Shown here: positions 1-9,635 of the stretch, one piece after another
Position numbering within the stretch: the stretch's first letter is position 1
Layout of the letters: the number at the start of each line of letters is the position of its first letter
Source of the DNA: an uncultured Prevotellaceae bacterium
Lineage (GTDB): Bacteria > Bacteroidota > Bacteroidia > Bacteroidales > Bacteroidaceae
Assembly (NCBI GenBank): GCA_902771445.1
Contig: CACXXD010000003.1
Span: 1 to 42,061, forward strand
Reading direction: 5' to 3'
Length of the DNA stretch: 42,061 bases
Made by a program: the position numbers and the translations under genes
Notes under the pieces: generated by a model
Databases searched by the model: none
Told to the model about the DNA's origin: nothing
Seen by the model: only the letters and a program-made list of their open reading frames with translations

Positions 1-3000
1 GTCCGTGATGAAAGCACTGTCAACATTGAGAATTGCCAGTCATCGGTTACCCTCAATTCCAGCGTGAACGGTGATGCTACTAACGGTGGTTTTGTGGCTA
101 CTGCTGGCTCTGGCTCAATCATCAGAATCAACAACAGTAAGTTCGACGGCAGCTTTGAGGGCACTAACTGCCACAGCAATGGCGGTTTTGTGGGCTATAC
201 CAGCGGTCGTGTCGATATTAGCAACTGTCTCTTTGCGCCCACCGAAATCAGCACCAAGTTCGACAACTGCGAAACGTGGGCACGCCTGCATCCTAATGTG
301 CCGTCTTTCACGGTTTCCAACAGCTATGCCACCCGTGGGTATTCTCAGGGCAATAGTGGCAATACCGTAGGCAACAGGTCAACGGACGATTTGGTAAGGG
401 CTCTGGGCACAGAAAACTGGACCGCTGCCAGCGGGCAGGCCGTACCTATTATGAACAGTACAGCTACTCCTACAGCAAGCCAGTTGGTTTCGACATTAGG
501 CTCAAGCAACTGGAACGTTGTTGACGACAAGGCCGTTCCTAAATTCAAGACCACGGACACGTCAGGCGGTACGAACGTGAGCAACGTAACTCCCAGCCTT
601 GCCGTATGGACAACGAAAGACAACACCTTAGTGCCTCCAACTACCACGGTAGAATACCAAAAGTTAGAAAGCGAAATTTCAGATGCTGTACTGAGCAATG
701 TATTCTATCACGAGAGCACTGGCAAGATTGATAAGGAGCTGTTAGCAGAGACACGCCAGAGCAGCGTGGTGCTGACATGGAACACCGACGGCAACCCTGT
801 TGACTTCTTCACGGTATATCGTCGCGATGCAGGTCAGGGCGACGACAAGTGGGTTGAGATAGCTACTAATATCTCTCAGATGACCTATGAAGACAAGACC
901 GTATCGCCGCTGATGAAGTATCAATATAAGGTACGCGCGACATCTGACTGCGAGGGCAATCAAACCAGTGAAACCCAAGTGGCTGATGGCGCCTGCAAGA
1001 ATACTGGCCGACTGGAGGGCTACGTGCGCTTCAATGACGGCACTGGTATAGCCGACGTGGTAGTGAACATATCAGGTGGCAGTGAGCAAATAGAAGTACG
1101 CACCGACGAGAGCGGACACTACGTTGCCGACGAACTGCCATATCAGGGTCTGACGACCATCACGTATGACGTGACCGTTGTAGGAGGTGTGGAGGCTGAT
1201 GTGTCTTCATATTCAGTAACCTTCAATGGCGAGGTAAACGACGTGACGGTGAGCGAGTTTGTCATCACTAATGGCAAGCGCTTCTCTGGCATCGTGCTTT
1301 ATGACGGCACCAGCATACCAGTGAAGGGTGTCAAATTCCTGTTAAACGGCAAGATGCTGCACAACGCAGCGGGCAAGCCGGTGGAAACTGACGAGGAGGG
1401 TAACTTCTCATTCCGCGTGAAGCGTGGCAATAACACCATTCAGGTGGTGAAGGACGACCATACATTTGTGGACGACGGCATATATAACCATAATTTCATC
1501 GGCGACGTAGCAGCATACACTTTCCGCGATGCTACGAAGGTGAGGCTCATCGGCCGCGTAGTGGGCGGCAACGACCAGGGTAATCTGCCGTTAGGCAACA
1601 ACCTGTCGAAGAATAACCTGGGCGACGACCTGCAGATGGTGTTTGCACTTGAGGGCGACACAAAGTCATGGCTGGTGAAGGATGTACAGCATCCTGAGAT
1701 TACTGAGCGCGACACCGTATATCTGCATACAGGCGGCGCTCACCAGACAAAGGCGAAGACAACGCGCAAGCGTATCGACGTGACGCCCGACCCAGTGACA
1801 GGCGAGTATATGCTGATGCTGCCGCCAGTGCGCTGGAAGGTGCAGCAGGTATATTGCAAGGGTTATCCTACGCTCTATCAGAACGGACAGGCTAATGACG
1901 TAATAGACCTGACTGACTGCCTAACCCTGAAGGATACTACCTACGTGGGCAGCTACAAGGACGTGGACAACAGAACCATATATCAGCCAAAGGCATCATA
2001 CAACGCCATATATAATAGAATATATCGCAGCCCTGTGGAGCTTACCTACAGGCAGCTGAACTACGACGAGTTTGACTACTTAGGCGACAAGAGCTACAAC
2101 GCTACCAACCTGAAGGGCGAAAAAGTGCAGGTGCCGCTGGCATATATGAATCCTAAGGATACGACCAAGGCTCTCTACACCTTTGGTCACCCTGTGTTCA
2201 GCCTGGAGCGTAAATACTACATACAGGTACAGGTGGCTGAGCGCTATGTATATAACAATGACTATACGGCAGAGAAGGTTGACTATGTACGCATAGGAGG
2301 CGGCGTGGCTACCATGCACAACGGCTTGAAGAACGGCGTGGCCGTTGACACGCTGAGCCTGGACAGCCTCGGACAGGGCACCTTCGCACTGCAGGCCGAC
2401 CGCGTGGCACAGCCCATAGGCACAGATAACGCCCTGAGAACAGTGACCTTCAGTGCAAGGCAGGACGGAACCTACTTTGAGGCTGAACCACTGCACGCCT
2501 ATGTGCTCAACCTCTTCCCCATAGGCGGCGCCAGGGAACTGCTGACAGACGGCCAGCCGCTGCTGTTCGACATACTGCGCGACCCGCCAGGAGCCTACAG
2601 TTCGTCAACGCTCGCCAAGGGCGCTACGCTCAACAACTCGTATGCTATGAATCTGTCAATGTCTGGCGGCGTGTCGTTTAACTTCACGTTGGCCAAAAGG
2701 TTGGATTGGTTCGAAGGCGATGTCGTAGGTGACATTCAAGAATTGTTGAGTACATATGATGGAGAATTTGACGGTGTGGAGCATGGCTCGGAGGAGGTGA
2801 ACGTGAAATACTCGGAGCTGGTGTTCAACTATAACGGCAGCAAGGCGTGGTCACACACCATGGTGCTCTCTGACGCCATAAGCACCAGCGGCGACCCATC
2901 GATGGTGGGTGCCGACGCCGACCTCTACATCGGTCAGGTGCAGAACGTGCAGGTGGCGCCAGTGTCCAGCATACGTGCCGTGAGCGACTCTGTGTATCAG

Positions 3001-6000
3001 GCACGACTGGCAAGGACGGGTATCGGGCAGGCTAATACTGAGGGCGACATGGCGAAGTACGCCAAGTATGGCACGATGGTACACATAGCCGAGGGCAAGG
3101 ATGCCGACGGCAAGAAGTTCCACTTGGTGCGCGACGTTTCGCTCGGCTACGGACCAAAGCTCAAGTCGCAGTTCATTTACTCGCAGAAGCAGATTCTGGA
3201 GCAGATAATACCCGACAAGGTGGGCGAGATACTCAACCTGATGTTCATTGGCAGCAAGACGGATGCGCAGGCTGTGGCAAACGCTACGCACAAGCCTGTA
3301 TATCGCTCGCTGCGCAATCCAGACGACCCAAAATTTGCTCTGCCTAACAAGACGTATAACACGACTGAAGAGACGCCAGACGACACTACGCACTACATAA
3401 TAGTGCTGCCTACGGGTGCGAACAGCAGCTACCCCGACGAAATAGCTGAGAAGAGCGAGATTATCTATGCATGGACAAAGATGATTACCCAGAACGAGCA
3501 CGAGAAGCTGAATGCCACCGACCTGGTGAGCAGCTACGACATTGGCGGTGCGCAGGGAGTGAACTACAGCGAGACGTTCAGCAGCAGCTACTCTAACTCT
3601 ACGTCGATGTACTTCCCATACGGTGTGCAGCCCGACTACTTCGGAGGCAAGGGCACAGGCACCATCTCGTCGATAGCTTCTACCGTTACCAACTACATTG
3701 GCGGTGGTTTCTTCGGCTATCTGGAGTCGTTTAAGAAACTCGACCCGACGGTTAGTGGTGGAGTGAAGAATCAGGAATCTTCACTCAAGTTTGGAGGCTG
3801 GTACTTCCGTTGGACGCTGACGCCTGTGTTGCACTCGAAGACGATTGGCACCAACAGCCTGTCGAACCAGTATAACCGTACGGCCTCGTTCACCATCGCC
3901 GCTGCTCCAACGAGCCGCTTGAGCGTGGATGTATATCGCGTGCCGATGGCTGATCCTACCACTGTCACGGGCAAGTGGAGTCCGGAGGATGTGTATAGCA
4001 ACTACAACTTCCAGAACGTCACCAAAGAGGCAATGGATTATCTGAGCAGGGAGGCTAACGTGCCTAAGCACACTTCGCCATGCAGCTTCGTGTTCCGCAC
4101 ACGTGGCGGCTATACCTCTAACCCATGGGAGGACGCCCGCAAGACGCGCTTCTACCAGGCTGGTTCGCTGCTCGACGAGCGCACGCTGAAGATAAATAAC
4201 CCAACCCTCAGCCTCGACAAGCACAGTGTGAGCGGCGTGTCTGTAAACGATGCTGCGCGCTTCAAGGTTTATCTGTCTAACGAGAGCGAGAAGCCAGAGG
4301 CTACTGGCGGCATGAGCGTATTCACGCTATTCTCAGTGGACCAGGCTAATCCTAACGGAGCAAAGCTGAGCGTAAACGGACAGACGCTGACCTCAGGCGG
4401 CATGAACGTATCGGTAGTGCCGGGCATGACCACGCAGTTGGAAATGGAGGTGCGTGCAGGTAACGGTTTCGACTATGAGGGATTGACCCTCGGCTTGATG
4501 TCGCCTGGCGATGCCGCCCATACTACGACGACGGCTTCGTTTGACGTACACTTCCTGCGTGAGGCTGGTGCGGTGAACATATCGGCGCCTGCCAACAAGT
4601 GGGTGCTGAACACCAGTGCGCAGAAAGACCCTGACCGCGGTTGGTACATACCTGTGACCATAAACGGATTTGACCGCCATCAGCATAACTTTGACCATAT
4701 AGAATTCCAATATAAGGAAACGCAGCGTGGCGACGACACGTGGACGAACCTCTGTTCGTACTATGCCGACTCGCTACTGATGGCTAAGGCTAACGGCGTA
4801 TGTGAGATGATGAAGCCAAACGACAACATCGTCACGCAATTCTATGGCGACGGCTGGGAGATAGAGCGCAGCTACGACCTGAGGGCCGTACTCTTCTGCC
4901 GCAACGGCGGAACATTCCTCACCACGCCGTCGAATGTTATCAGCGGTATCAAGGATACACGCCGTCCGCAACTGTTCGGCACGCCTGAACCAAAGAGCGG
5001 ATTGCTGCACCAAGGAGAGAATATAGTGTTCAACTTCTCAGAGGATATAGAATACAATAACCTGAGCGGCACCAACAACTTTGAGGTGAAGGGCGAGGTG
5101 AACAACGGCGACCTCTCAGAGATGGTGAGCGTGCAGTTCAGCGGACAGGCAAGCATGGAAACTGAAGCAAAGCGCAACTTCAGCGGAAAGGACCTGACCA
5201 TAGACCTGCAGATAAATCCTGCTGAGACGGGTCGCGATATGCCGATCTTCTCACACGGAGGCAACGGACAAAAACTGCAGTTGTGGCTGACCAAGGACAG
5301 AAGGTTGCGTGCGATAATCAACAAGCAGACTTTCGAATCGCAGTTGCCAATCAAGGAGAGCGGCTTCAGCCCTATATCTATAAGCATAGACCAGAAGAAC
5401 AGCACACTGATGTTCTACTGTGACGGCGAGATAATAGGCAAGGACTACAAGATAGAAGCCCCATATACTGGTACAGGTCCGCTTATCTTCGGACGCACCA
5501 ACGAGCTCGAACGCTCAACAAGCCAGTACTACGAGGGCCGCATGATGGAGGCTCGCCTGTGGTATCGTGCTATGAGCGCAGGAGTAGTAGGCACATACAG
5601 CCTGCATCGCCTGACGGGCTACGAGAAGGACTTGGTGGACTACTACCCGATGAATGAAGGCTCTGGCGACTATGCCGTTGACCACACTCAGGGTGCCAAT
5701 GCCAAGTTGATAGGCACCAGTTGGGCAATACCGCGTGGAATGTCGCTGCACCTGGACAAGGAAGACAAGGGCATGCGACTGACTAATAATGCCATCAACA
5801 GAACCGCCGAGCAAGACTACACGCTGATGTTCTGGTTTAAGACCGACAATAAGGGAGACGGCACACTGCTGTCAAACGGACGAGGACTGAAGGAGGACAG
5901 CGGCGCAAAGGACCAGTTCAACATAGGATTTGAGAAGGACAAGCTGATGTATCGCTCAAACGGCTTTGCTACTGAGATTTCTGGCAAGTGGAACGACAAT

Positions 6001-8409
6001 CAGTGGCACCACTACGCGATGACTGTCAACCGTGCCCACAACGTAGCAAACATCTATGTGGACAAGAAGCAGATTACGACGTTTGGCACTGACAGTCTTG
6101 GCGGCATTAGCGGCGAGAACATGATGATTGGCGCTACCCGTTACAGTACTACAGGTGTGGATACTCAGGAAGGCGTAACGCCGCTGAGTGGTAACATCGA
6201 CGAACTGCTCTTCTTCCAGCAGGCACTGCCGCAGACGCTTATCAGCAGCTATGCGACAAAGAGTCCGCAGGGCGATGAGTATGGACTGATGTCATACCTG
6301 AGCTTCGACCATCAGGAGCGCAATGCAAACAACGAAATAGTCATGGCTCCTTATGCATACAGCAGGAAGCTATACCTGGACGAAAACCGCAATATTCGCT
6401 ACCAGCAGGATCCTGCGACGATGCAGTTTACGAACATACCTGTGCGCGACTATCTGTTTGCTGATGATATAAGTAAGGTAACGGCACACATCGATGCTTC
6501 TATGGCTGCTCCGGTGGTACCATTTGAAGAGCTGCACAACCTGAACTTCTCGTACATAGGCAAGGGTAACCAGCTGTTAGTGGAGCTTGATGAGCCTGCT
6601 GCCAAGCTGCACCACTGCAACATATATGTGACGGTGCGCGACGTAGAGGACAGGAACGGCAACATGATGGCTTCGCCGAAGACGGCAAGTTATCTTGTTA
6701 CCAACAGCAGCCTGGAGTGGTTGGTGAACCAAGTTGAGCACACTACCAAGTATGGCGTAGGCGAGGAGCTGAGACTGCCATTCTTCAACTACGGAGCCAC
6801 AAGCCACACATATAAGATTGAGAATTGTCCGAGCTGGCTCACGCTCAGCAACTATGGCGACGTGCTTGCACCACAGAGTCTGGGAGGCGTATCAGCTGTA
6901 ATCAACAAGGACCTGAACATCGGCATATATAATGAGATAATATATCTGACCGATGAAGAGGGCATAACCGAGCCGCTGTACCTGAACCTGACAGTGGAGG
7001 GCGAGAAACCAGAATGGGCAGACAATATAGACAACGACCTGCTGAAGTACTCTATGAGCATCAGCGGACAGGTATATCTGTATGGCGAACTGGACACTGA
7101 CCCACGCGACATCGTAGGTGTATTTGACAACGAGAACGTTTGTCACGGTTATGCTAACATCAGCCACACCGAACAGACTGGTGAGACGGCTCTCTATCTG
7201 ACAGTATATGACAAGGTGGAGAAAGGCAGCACCAATATGAAGTTCCGCCTGTGGCAGTATAGCACAGGTCGTGAGATAGTGCTGACGACAACACCGGGCA
7301 TCATCTTCGAGAAAGGCAAGATAGTGGGCACAGACAAGCCTGTGCGCTTCGACGGCGGCGATACCTATATGCAGTACTTCAAGCTCTACAAGGGCTGGAA
7401 CTGGATATCATTCAACGCCAAGAGCGAGCAGATGAAGGATGTGAACACACTGCTGAAGAACATGGCATGGTCTGAGGATGACGTGATAACCGAACTGGGT
7501 GGCACCCTGACACTGGTATATAAGAATAATGAATGGCTGCAGGGCGGCACCAAGCAGACTGTGGCTATCTCGCCAAAGAGTTCTTATGCTATCAAGGTGC
7601 AGAAGGACTGCAACTTCCCAATCGAGGGTTCTGTCATCAAGGATAAGGCTGACCGTACCATCGAGGTGAAGAGCGGCTGGCATGGCATCGGATATACACC
7701 AACGGTGAACCTGAGCGTAGAGACCGCACTGAGCGACTACTACGACGATGCACAGGATGGTGATGTCATCAAGAGCCATACGGAGTTTGCTTACTTCTCG
7801 AAGTCGGGCAACGTTGGTCGCTGGCGCGGCAACCTGCAGTACATGAAACCTGGTGAGGGCTACATGATGCTCCGCAAGGGTACCAATAGCACACACTTCA
7901 CCTATCCATACTACTACATGGGCAGCAACTCTGGTGAGGTATTGAAGCAGAACACAAGCGGCAACACCACACAGAAGACTCGCAACACGATGTCACTGAC
8001 AGCAGTGGTTGCAGGCTTCGAGACAGAACCTGGCGATGTGCTGGTAGCATATAGCAACGGTGAGGTGGTCGGTGAGGCTACTGTGGTCAACGCTACTGCC
8101 GCTGAGACACGCAGCAACGACACAGAGAGCGCTGAGCCTCTGTACCTCAGCATCGCTGGTGAGGCTAAGGATGGTATCTGGTTCGCTATAGAGCGCGACG
8201 GCGACATCGTGGCTTCTACGGGTGAGATAATGACCTTCAAGGCTAATGATGTCATCGGTAGCCCTGACAAGCCTACTGCCATCAACTTCACATACGCCAA
8301 CAGTCGTGAGGATGGTAAGTGGTACACCGTCAGCGGTATGCGACTGACACAGAAGCCAACCCAAATCGGTGTGTATATCTATAATGGACGCAAGGTCGTG
8401 ATTAAGTGA
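1..8409 (+). CDS. Giant secreted LamG-domain protein with T9SS C-terminal signal (5' end outside window)
   Basis: The reading frame is open from base 1 and ends at TGA 8407-8409, giving 2802 residues in the window; the true start lies upstream. In order I see GLUG-like repeats with GGFVG motifs (about 80-230), a fibronectin-III-like stretch (about 750-960), two carboxypeptidase-regulatory-like beta folds (about 1005-1220 and 1270-1510), a long unassigned beta-rich middle, two LamG/concanavalin-like domains (about 5180-5610 and 5790-6250, the second with an FWFKT...WHHYAMTV core), then modules with GWNWISF and GWHGIGY motifs. The end, WYTVSGMRL...GVYIYNGRKVVIK, matches type IX secretion type A sorting tails. 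It is therefore probably exported and anchored at the cell surface by T9SS; the ligand is unknown. The ATA content of Ile codons differs between the ends and the middle. Function beyond surface binding or adhesion is inference. Confidence 0.85.
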   Translation, partial: VRDESTVNIENCQSSVTLNSSVNGDATNGGFVATAGSGSIIRINNSKFDGSFEGTNCHSNGGFVGYTSGRVDISNCLFAPTEISTKFDNCETWARLHPNVPSFTVSNSYATRGYSQGNSGNTVGNRSTDDLVRALGTENWTAASGQAVPIMNSTATPTASQLVSTLGSSNWNVVDDKAVPKFKTTDTSGGTNVSNVTPSLAVWTTKDNTLVPPTTTVEYQKLESEISDAVLSNVFYHESTGKIDKELLAETRQSSVVLTWNTDGNPVDFFTVYRRDAGQGDDKWVEIATNISQMTYEDKTVSPLMKYQYKVRATSDCEGNQTSETQVADGACKNTGRLEGYVRFNDGTGIADVVVNISGGSEQIEVRTDESGHYVADELPYQGLTTITYDVTVVGGVEADVSSYSVTFNGEVNDVTVSEFVITNGKRFSGIVLYDGTSIPVKGVKFLLNGKMLHNAAGKPVETDEEGNFSFRVKRGNNTIQVVKDDHTFVDDGIYNHNFIGDVAAYTFRDATKVRLIGRVVGGNDQGNLPLGNNLSKNNLGDDLQMVFALEGDTKSWLVKDVQHPEITERDTVYLHTGGAHQTKAKTTRKRIDVTPDPVTGEYMLMLPPVRWKVQQVYCKGYPTLYQNGQANDVIDLTDCLTLKDTTYVGSYKDVDNRTIYQPKASYNAIYNRIYRSPVELTYRQLNYDEFDYLGDKSYNATNLKGEKVQVPLAYMNPKDTTKALYTFGHPVFSLERKYYIQVQVAERYVYNNDYTAEKVDYVRIGGGVATMHNGLKNGVAVDTLSLDSLGQGTFALQADRVAQPIGTDNALRTVTFSARQDGTYFEAEPLHAYVLNLFPIGGARELLTDGQPLLFDILRDPPGAYSSSTLAKGATLNNSYAMNLSMSGGVSFNFTLAKRLDWFEGDVVGDIQELLSTYDGEFDGVEHGSEEVNVKYSELVFNYNGSKAWSHTMVLSDAISTSGDPSMVGADADLYIGQVQNVQVAPVSSIRAVSDSVYQARLARTGIGQANTEGDMAKYAKYGTMVHIAEGKDADGKKFHLVRDVSLGYGPKLKSQFIYSQKQILEQIIPDKVGEILNLMFIGSKTDAQAVANATHKPVYRSLRNPDDPKFALPNKTYNTTEETPDDTTHYIIVLPTGANSSYPDEIAEKSEIIYAWTKMITQNEHEKLNATDLVSSYDIGGAQGVNYSETFSSSYSNSTSMYFPYGVQPDYFGGKGTGTISSIASTVTNYIGGGFFGYLESFKKLDPTVSGGVKNQESSLKFGGWYFRWTLTPVLHSKTIGTNSLSNQYNRTASFTIAAAPTSRLSVDVYRVPMADPTTVTGKWSPEDVYSNYNFQNVTKEAMDYLSREANVPKHTSPCSFVFRTRGGYTSNPWEDARKTRFYQAGSLLDERTLKINNPTLSLDKHSVSGVSVNDAARFKVYLSNESEKPEATGGMSVFTLFSVDQANPNGAKLSVNGQTLTSGGMNVSVVPGMTTQLEMEVRAGNGFDYEGLTLGLMSPGDAAHTTTTASFDVHFLREAGAVNISAPANKWVLNTSAQKDPDRGWYIPVTINGFDRHQHNFDHIEFQYKETQRGDDTWTNLCSYYADSLLMAKANGVCEMMKPNDNIVTQFYGDGWEIERSYDLRAVLFCRNGGTFLTTPSNVISGIKDTRRPQLFGTPEPKSGLLHQGENIVFNFSEDIEYNNLSGTNNFEVKGEVNNGDLSEMVSVQFSGQASMETEAKRNFSGKDLTIDLQINPAETGRDMPIFSHGGNGQKLQLWLTKDRRLRAIINKQTFESQLPIKESGFSPISISIDQKNSTLMFYCDGEIIGKDYKIEAPYTGTGPLIFGRTNELERSTSQYYEGRMMEARLWYRAMSAGVVGTYSLHRLTGYEKDLVDYYPMNEGSGDYAVDHTQGANAKLIGTSWAIPRGMSLHLDKEDKGMRLTNNAINRTAEQDYTLMFWFKTDNKGDGTLLSNGRGLKEDSGAKDQFNIGFEKDKLMYRSNGFATEISGKWNDNQWHHYAMTVNRAHNVANIYVDKKQITTFGTDSLGGISGENMMIGATRYSTTGVDTQEGVTPLSGNIDELLFFQQALPQTLISSYATKSPQGDEYGLMSYLSFDHQERNANNEIVMAPYAYSRKLYLDENRNIRYQQDPATMQFTNIPVRDYLFADDISKVTAHIDASMAAPVVPFEELHNLNFSYIGKGNQLLVELDEPAAKLHHCNIYVTVRDVEDRNGNMMASPKTASYLVTNSSLEWLVNQVEHTTKYGVGEELRLPFFNYGATSHTYKIENCPSWLTLSNYGDVLAPQSLGGVSAVINKDLNIGIYNEIIYLTDEEGITEPLYLNLTVEGEKPEWADNIDNDLLKYSMSISGQVYLYGELDTDPRDIVGVFDNENVCHGYANISHTEQTGETALYLTVYDKVEKGSTNMKFRLWQYSTGREIVLTTTPGIIFEKGKIVGTDKPVRFDGGDTYMQYFKLYKGWNWISFNAKSEQMKDVNTLLKNMAWSEDDVITELGGTLTLVYKNNEWLQGGTKQTVAISPKSSYAIKVQKDCNFPIEGSVIKDKADRTIEVKSGWHGIGYTPTVNLSVETALSDYYDDAQDGDVIKSHTEFAYFSKSGNVGRWRGNLQYMKPGEGYMMLRKGTNSTHFTYPYYYMGSNSGEVLKQNTSGNTTQKTRNTMSLTAVVAGFETEPGDVLVAYSNGEVVGEATVVNATAAETRSNDTESAEPLYLSIAGEAKDGIWFAIERDGDIVASTGEIMTFKANDVIGSPDKPTAINFTYANSREDGKWYTVSGMRLTQKPTQIGVYIYNGRKVVIK

Positions 8410-8467
8410 GAATAAAGCAGAGCTTGCTCATGCTTTATCGAGCGTGAACGAGCTCGAGCTTTAGCTC

Positions 8468-8485
8468 AAGGTCGTGATAAAGTAA
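8468..8485 (+). repeat. Second copy of the giant gene's last codons (KVVIK-stop)
   Basis: AAGGTCGTGATAAAGTAA repeats the final coding bases of the giant gene (8392-8409) with 16 of 18 bases identical, and would again spell KVVIK-stop. A TAG six bases upstream in the same frame shows it is not translated as part of a longer frame here. It looks like a leftover 3' end. Confidence 0.75.
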
Positions 8486-8486
8486 A

Positions 8487-8543
8487 GGCGCCTTCGTCAT
8501 AACGACATAACGACATGTCGACATAACGAGAGAAAATGGCGCC
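8487..8543 (+). repeat. GGCGCC-bracketed stretch with four 8-bp tandem units
   Basis: GGCGCC occurs at 8487-8492 and again at 8538-8543 and can pair as a stem. Between them are four tandem 8-bp units (8498-8505, 8506-8513, 8514-8521, 8522-8529). Three are CATAACGA and the third is CATGTCGA. The element ends 21 bp before the lipoprotein start codon, so the hairpin could act on that gene's 5' leader. The role is inference. Confidence 0.6.
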
Positions 8544-8564
8544 CAACAAAATAACAATAAAACA

Positions 8565-9332
8565 ATGAAAAAGATAAAAATAGCATTCGCACTGCTGGCA
8601 AGCCTCATGTTGGGGGCTTGCAGCAGCAGCGACGACAGTAGCAATAGTGGTGGCGGACAGGGAACAACCTACACCGTGACGCCACAGAGTGAGGTTCCCT
8701 CATGGCAGGTGAACTGGAACCATAATCAGGAGAAGCCTAATTGGCAGGAGCCTGATGTGTCAATCTATGAAAACTCGACCATACTGATGCCACAGCTGGA
8801 GGAAACACTGCAGCCATACGCCTCAGAAGATGATATGATGGCGGTATTCGTGAACGACGAGTTGCGCGGACTGGCATCAAATGCCAGCTTGCAGAAAGGC
8901 AAGGTATACTTCCTCTTCAAGGTTTGGGGCAACGAGTCGAGCACGCAGACAGTTAACGTCTCGCTGAGATATTATAGTCAGAAACTGAAGCAGCTCTTCA
9001 CGCTGTCTGACAATATCAAGATAAACTCGGATGAAACCACAGGTATCGACACGGACTTCATACCACCACTCACGCTGGGCTCAGCAAAGTATCCTGTATC
9101 AAAGACACTGATTGCGGAGAGTCTGCTGAGAAAGGCTGGCATCTCTCCCATCTCAGGCAATATCGTAGGAGCCTTCGTGGGCGATGAATGCCGCGGAACG
9201 GTGAAGCTCTCTGTTTCTGGCTCTACCCCACTCGTCATCTATGGACGCTTTGGTGGAGAGTCGGTGACCCTGAAGTATCATGATGCTACCCAAGGACAAC
9301 TATACACCATCAGCAATGCCCTGAATCTGTAA
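8565..9332 (+). CDS. Lipoprotein with two copies of a module shared with the upstream giant protein
   Basis: 255 residues starting at ATG 8565 after an A-rich leader. The N-terminus has a lysine-rich start, a hydrophobic stretch and a lipobox ending LMLGAC, followed by a Ser/Asp-rich linker, so it should be a lipoprotein of the outer membrane or cell surface. The body has two repeats, each with a short Asp-hydrophobic-Phe core: DMMAVFVNDELRG (about 8834-8872) and NIVGAFVGDECRG (about 9159-9197). Similar cores occur near the end of the giant protein (DIVGVFDNENVCHG and DVLVAYSNGEVVG). The gene lies 155 bp downstream of the giant gene on the same strand and is followed by a strong terminator, so the two probably form one transcription unit and may act together at the surface. 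I cannot name the family. Confidence 0.8.
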   Translation: MKKIKIAFALLASLMLGACSSSDDSSNSGGGQGTTYTVTPQSEVPSWQVNWNHNQEKPNWQEPDVSIYENSTILMPQLEETLQPYASEDDMMAVFVNDELRGLASNASLQKGKVYFLFKVWGNESSTQTVNVSLRYYSQKLKQLFTLSDNIKINSDETTGIDTDFIPPLTLGSAKYPVSKTLIAESLLRKAGISPISGNIVGAFVGDECRGTVKLSVSGSTPLVIYGRFGGESVTLKYHDATQGQLYTISNALNL

Positions 9333-9390
9333 GAGGGCTGAGAGATGAAGGCTGAGGGAAGCCTTAACCCCTCCATTCGTTGAAAGAATG

Positions 9391-9430
9391 TGCCTGTTCG
9401 CTGAAAATAATTCGGTGGACAGGCATTTTT
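9391..9430 (+). terminator. Rho-independent terminator after the lipoprotein gene
   Basis: A 15-bp stem (9391-9405 with 9411-9425) containing only three G-T wobbles closes a 5-base AATAA loop and runs straight into TTTTT (9426-9430). It lies 58 bp after the lipoprotein stop codon and closes the giant gene-lipoprotein unit. Confidence 0.9.
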
Positions 9431-9441
9431 CTATACTTTTG
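9411..9441 (+). promoter_or_regulatory. Bacteroidetes-type promoter for the 9442-9676 unit
   Basis: The -7 box TACTTTTG (9434-9441) fits TAnnTTTG. A weak -33 match, TTCG (9411-9414), lies 19 bp upstream inside the preceding terminator stem. No gene starts for 410 bp except a 10-codon frame, so the promoter points at a short RNA. Confidence 0.6.
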
Positions 9442-9502
9442 CGAGTGAAAAGGAAATGAAAAGTTGAGAAAACTATAAACTAAACTCAAAAAAAGCAAGG
9501 AA

Positions 9503-9535
9503 ATGAAGAAGACTATTATCCTCGGCAGGATGTAG
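9503..9535 (+). CDS. Possible 10-residue leader peptide
   Basis: ATG 9503 follows AAGCAAGGAA, a good ribosome-binding region, and encodes MKKTIILGRM before TAG. It is short and basic-hydrophobic, with no run of one amino acid typical of classical amino-acid attenuators. Whether it is translated is unknown. Confidence 0.3.
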   Translation: MKKTIILGRM

Positions 9536-9635
9536 GTTGTTTGTCTTCTGGAGTATCAGAGAAGAGGAAATAGCACGTTGGGAATAGATAGAACTTCAAC
9601 TGGGGCCAGCCTCAGTGAGACCGAACAGAATAATC

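Noticed and set aside
8498..8529. Possible CRISPR-like repeats
   Set aside because: The units are 8 bp, contiguous and without spacers, and there are no cas genes in the window.
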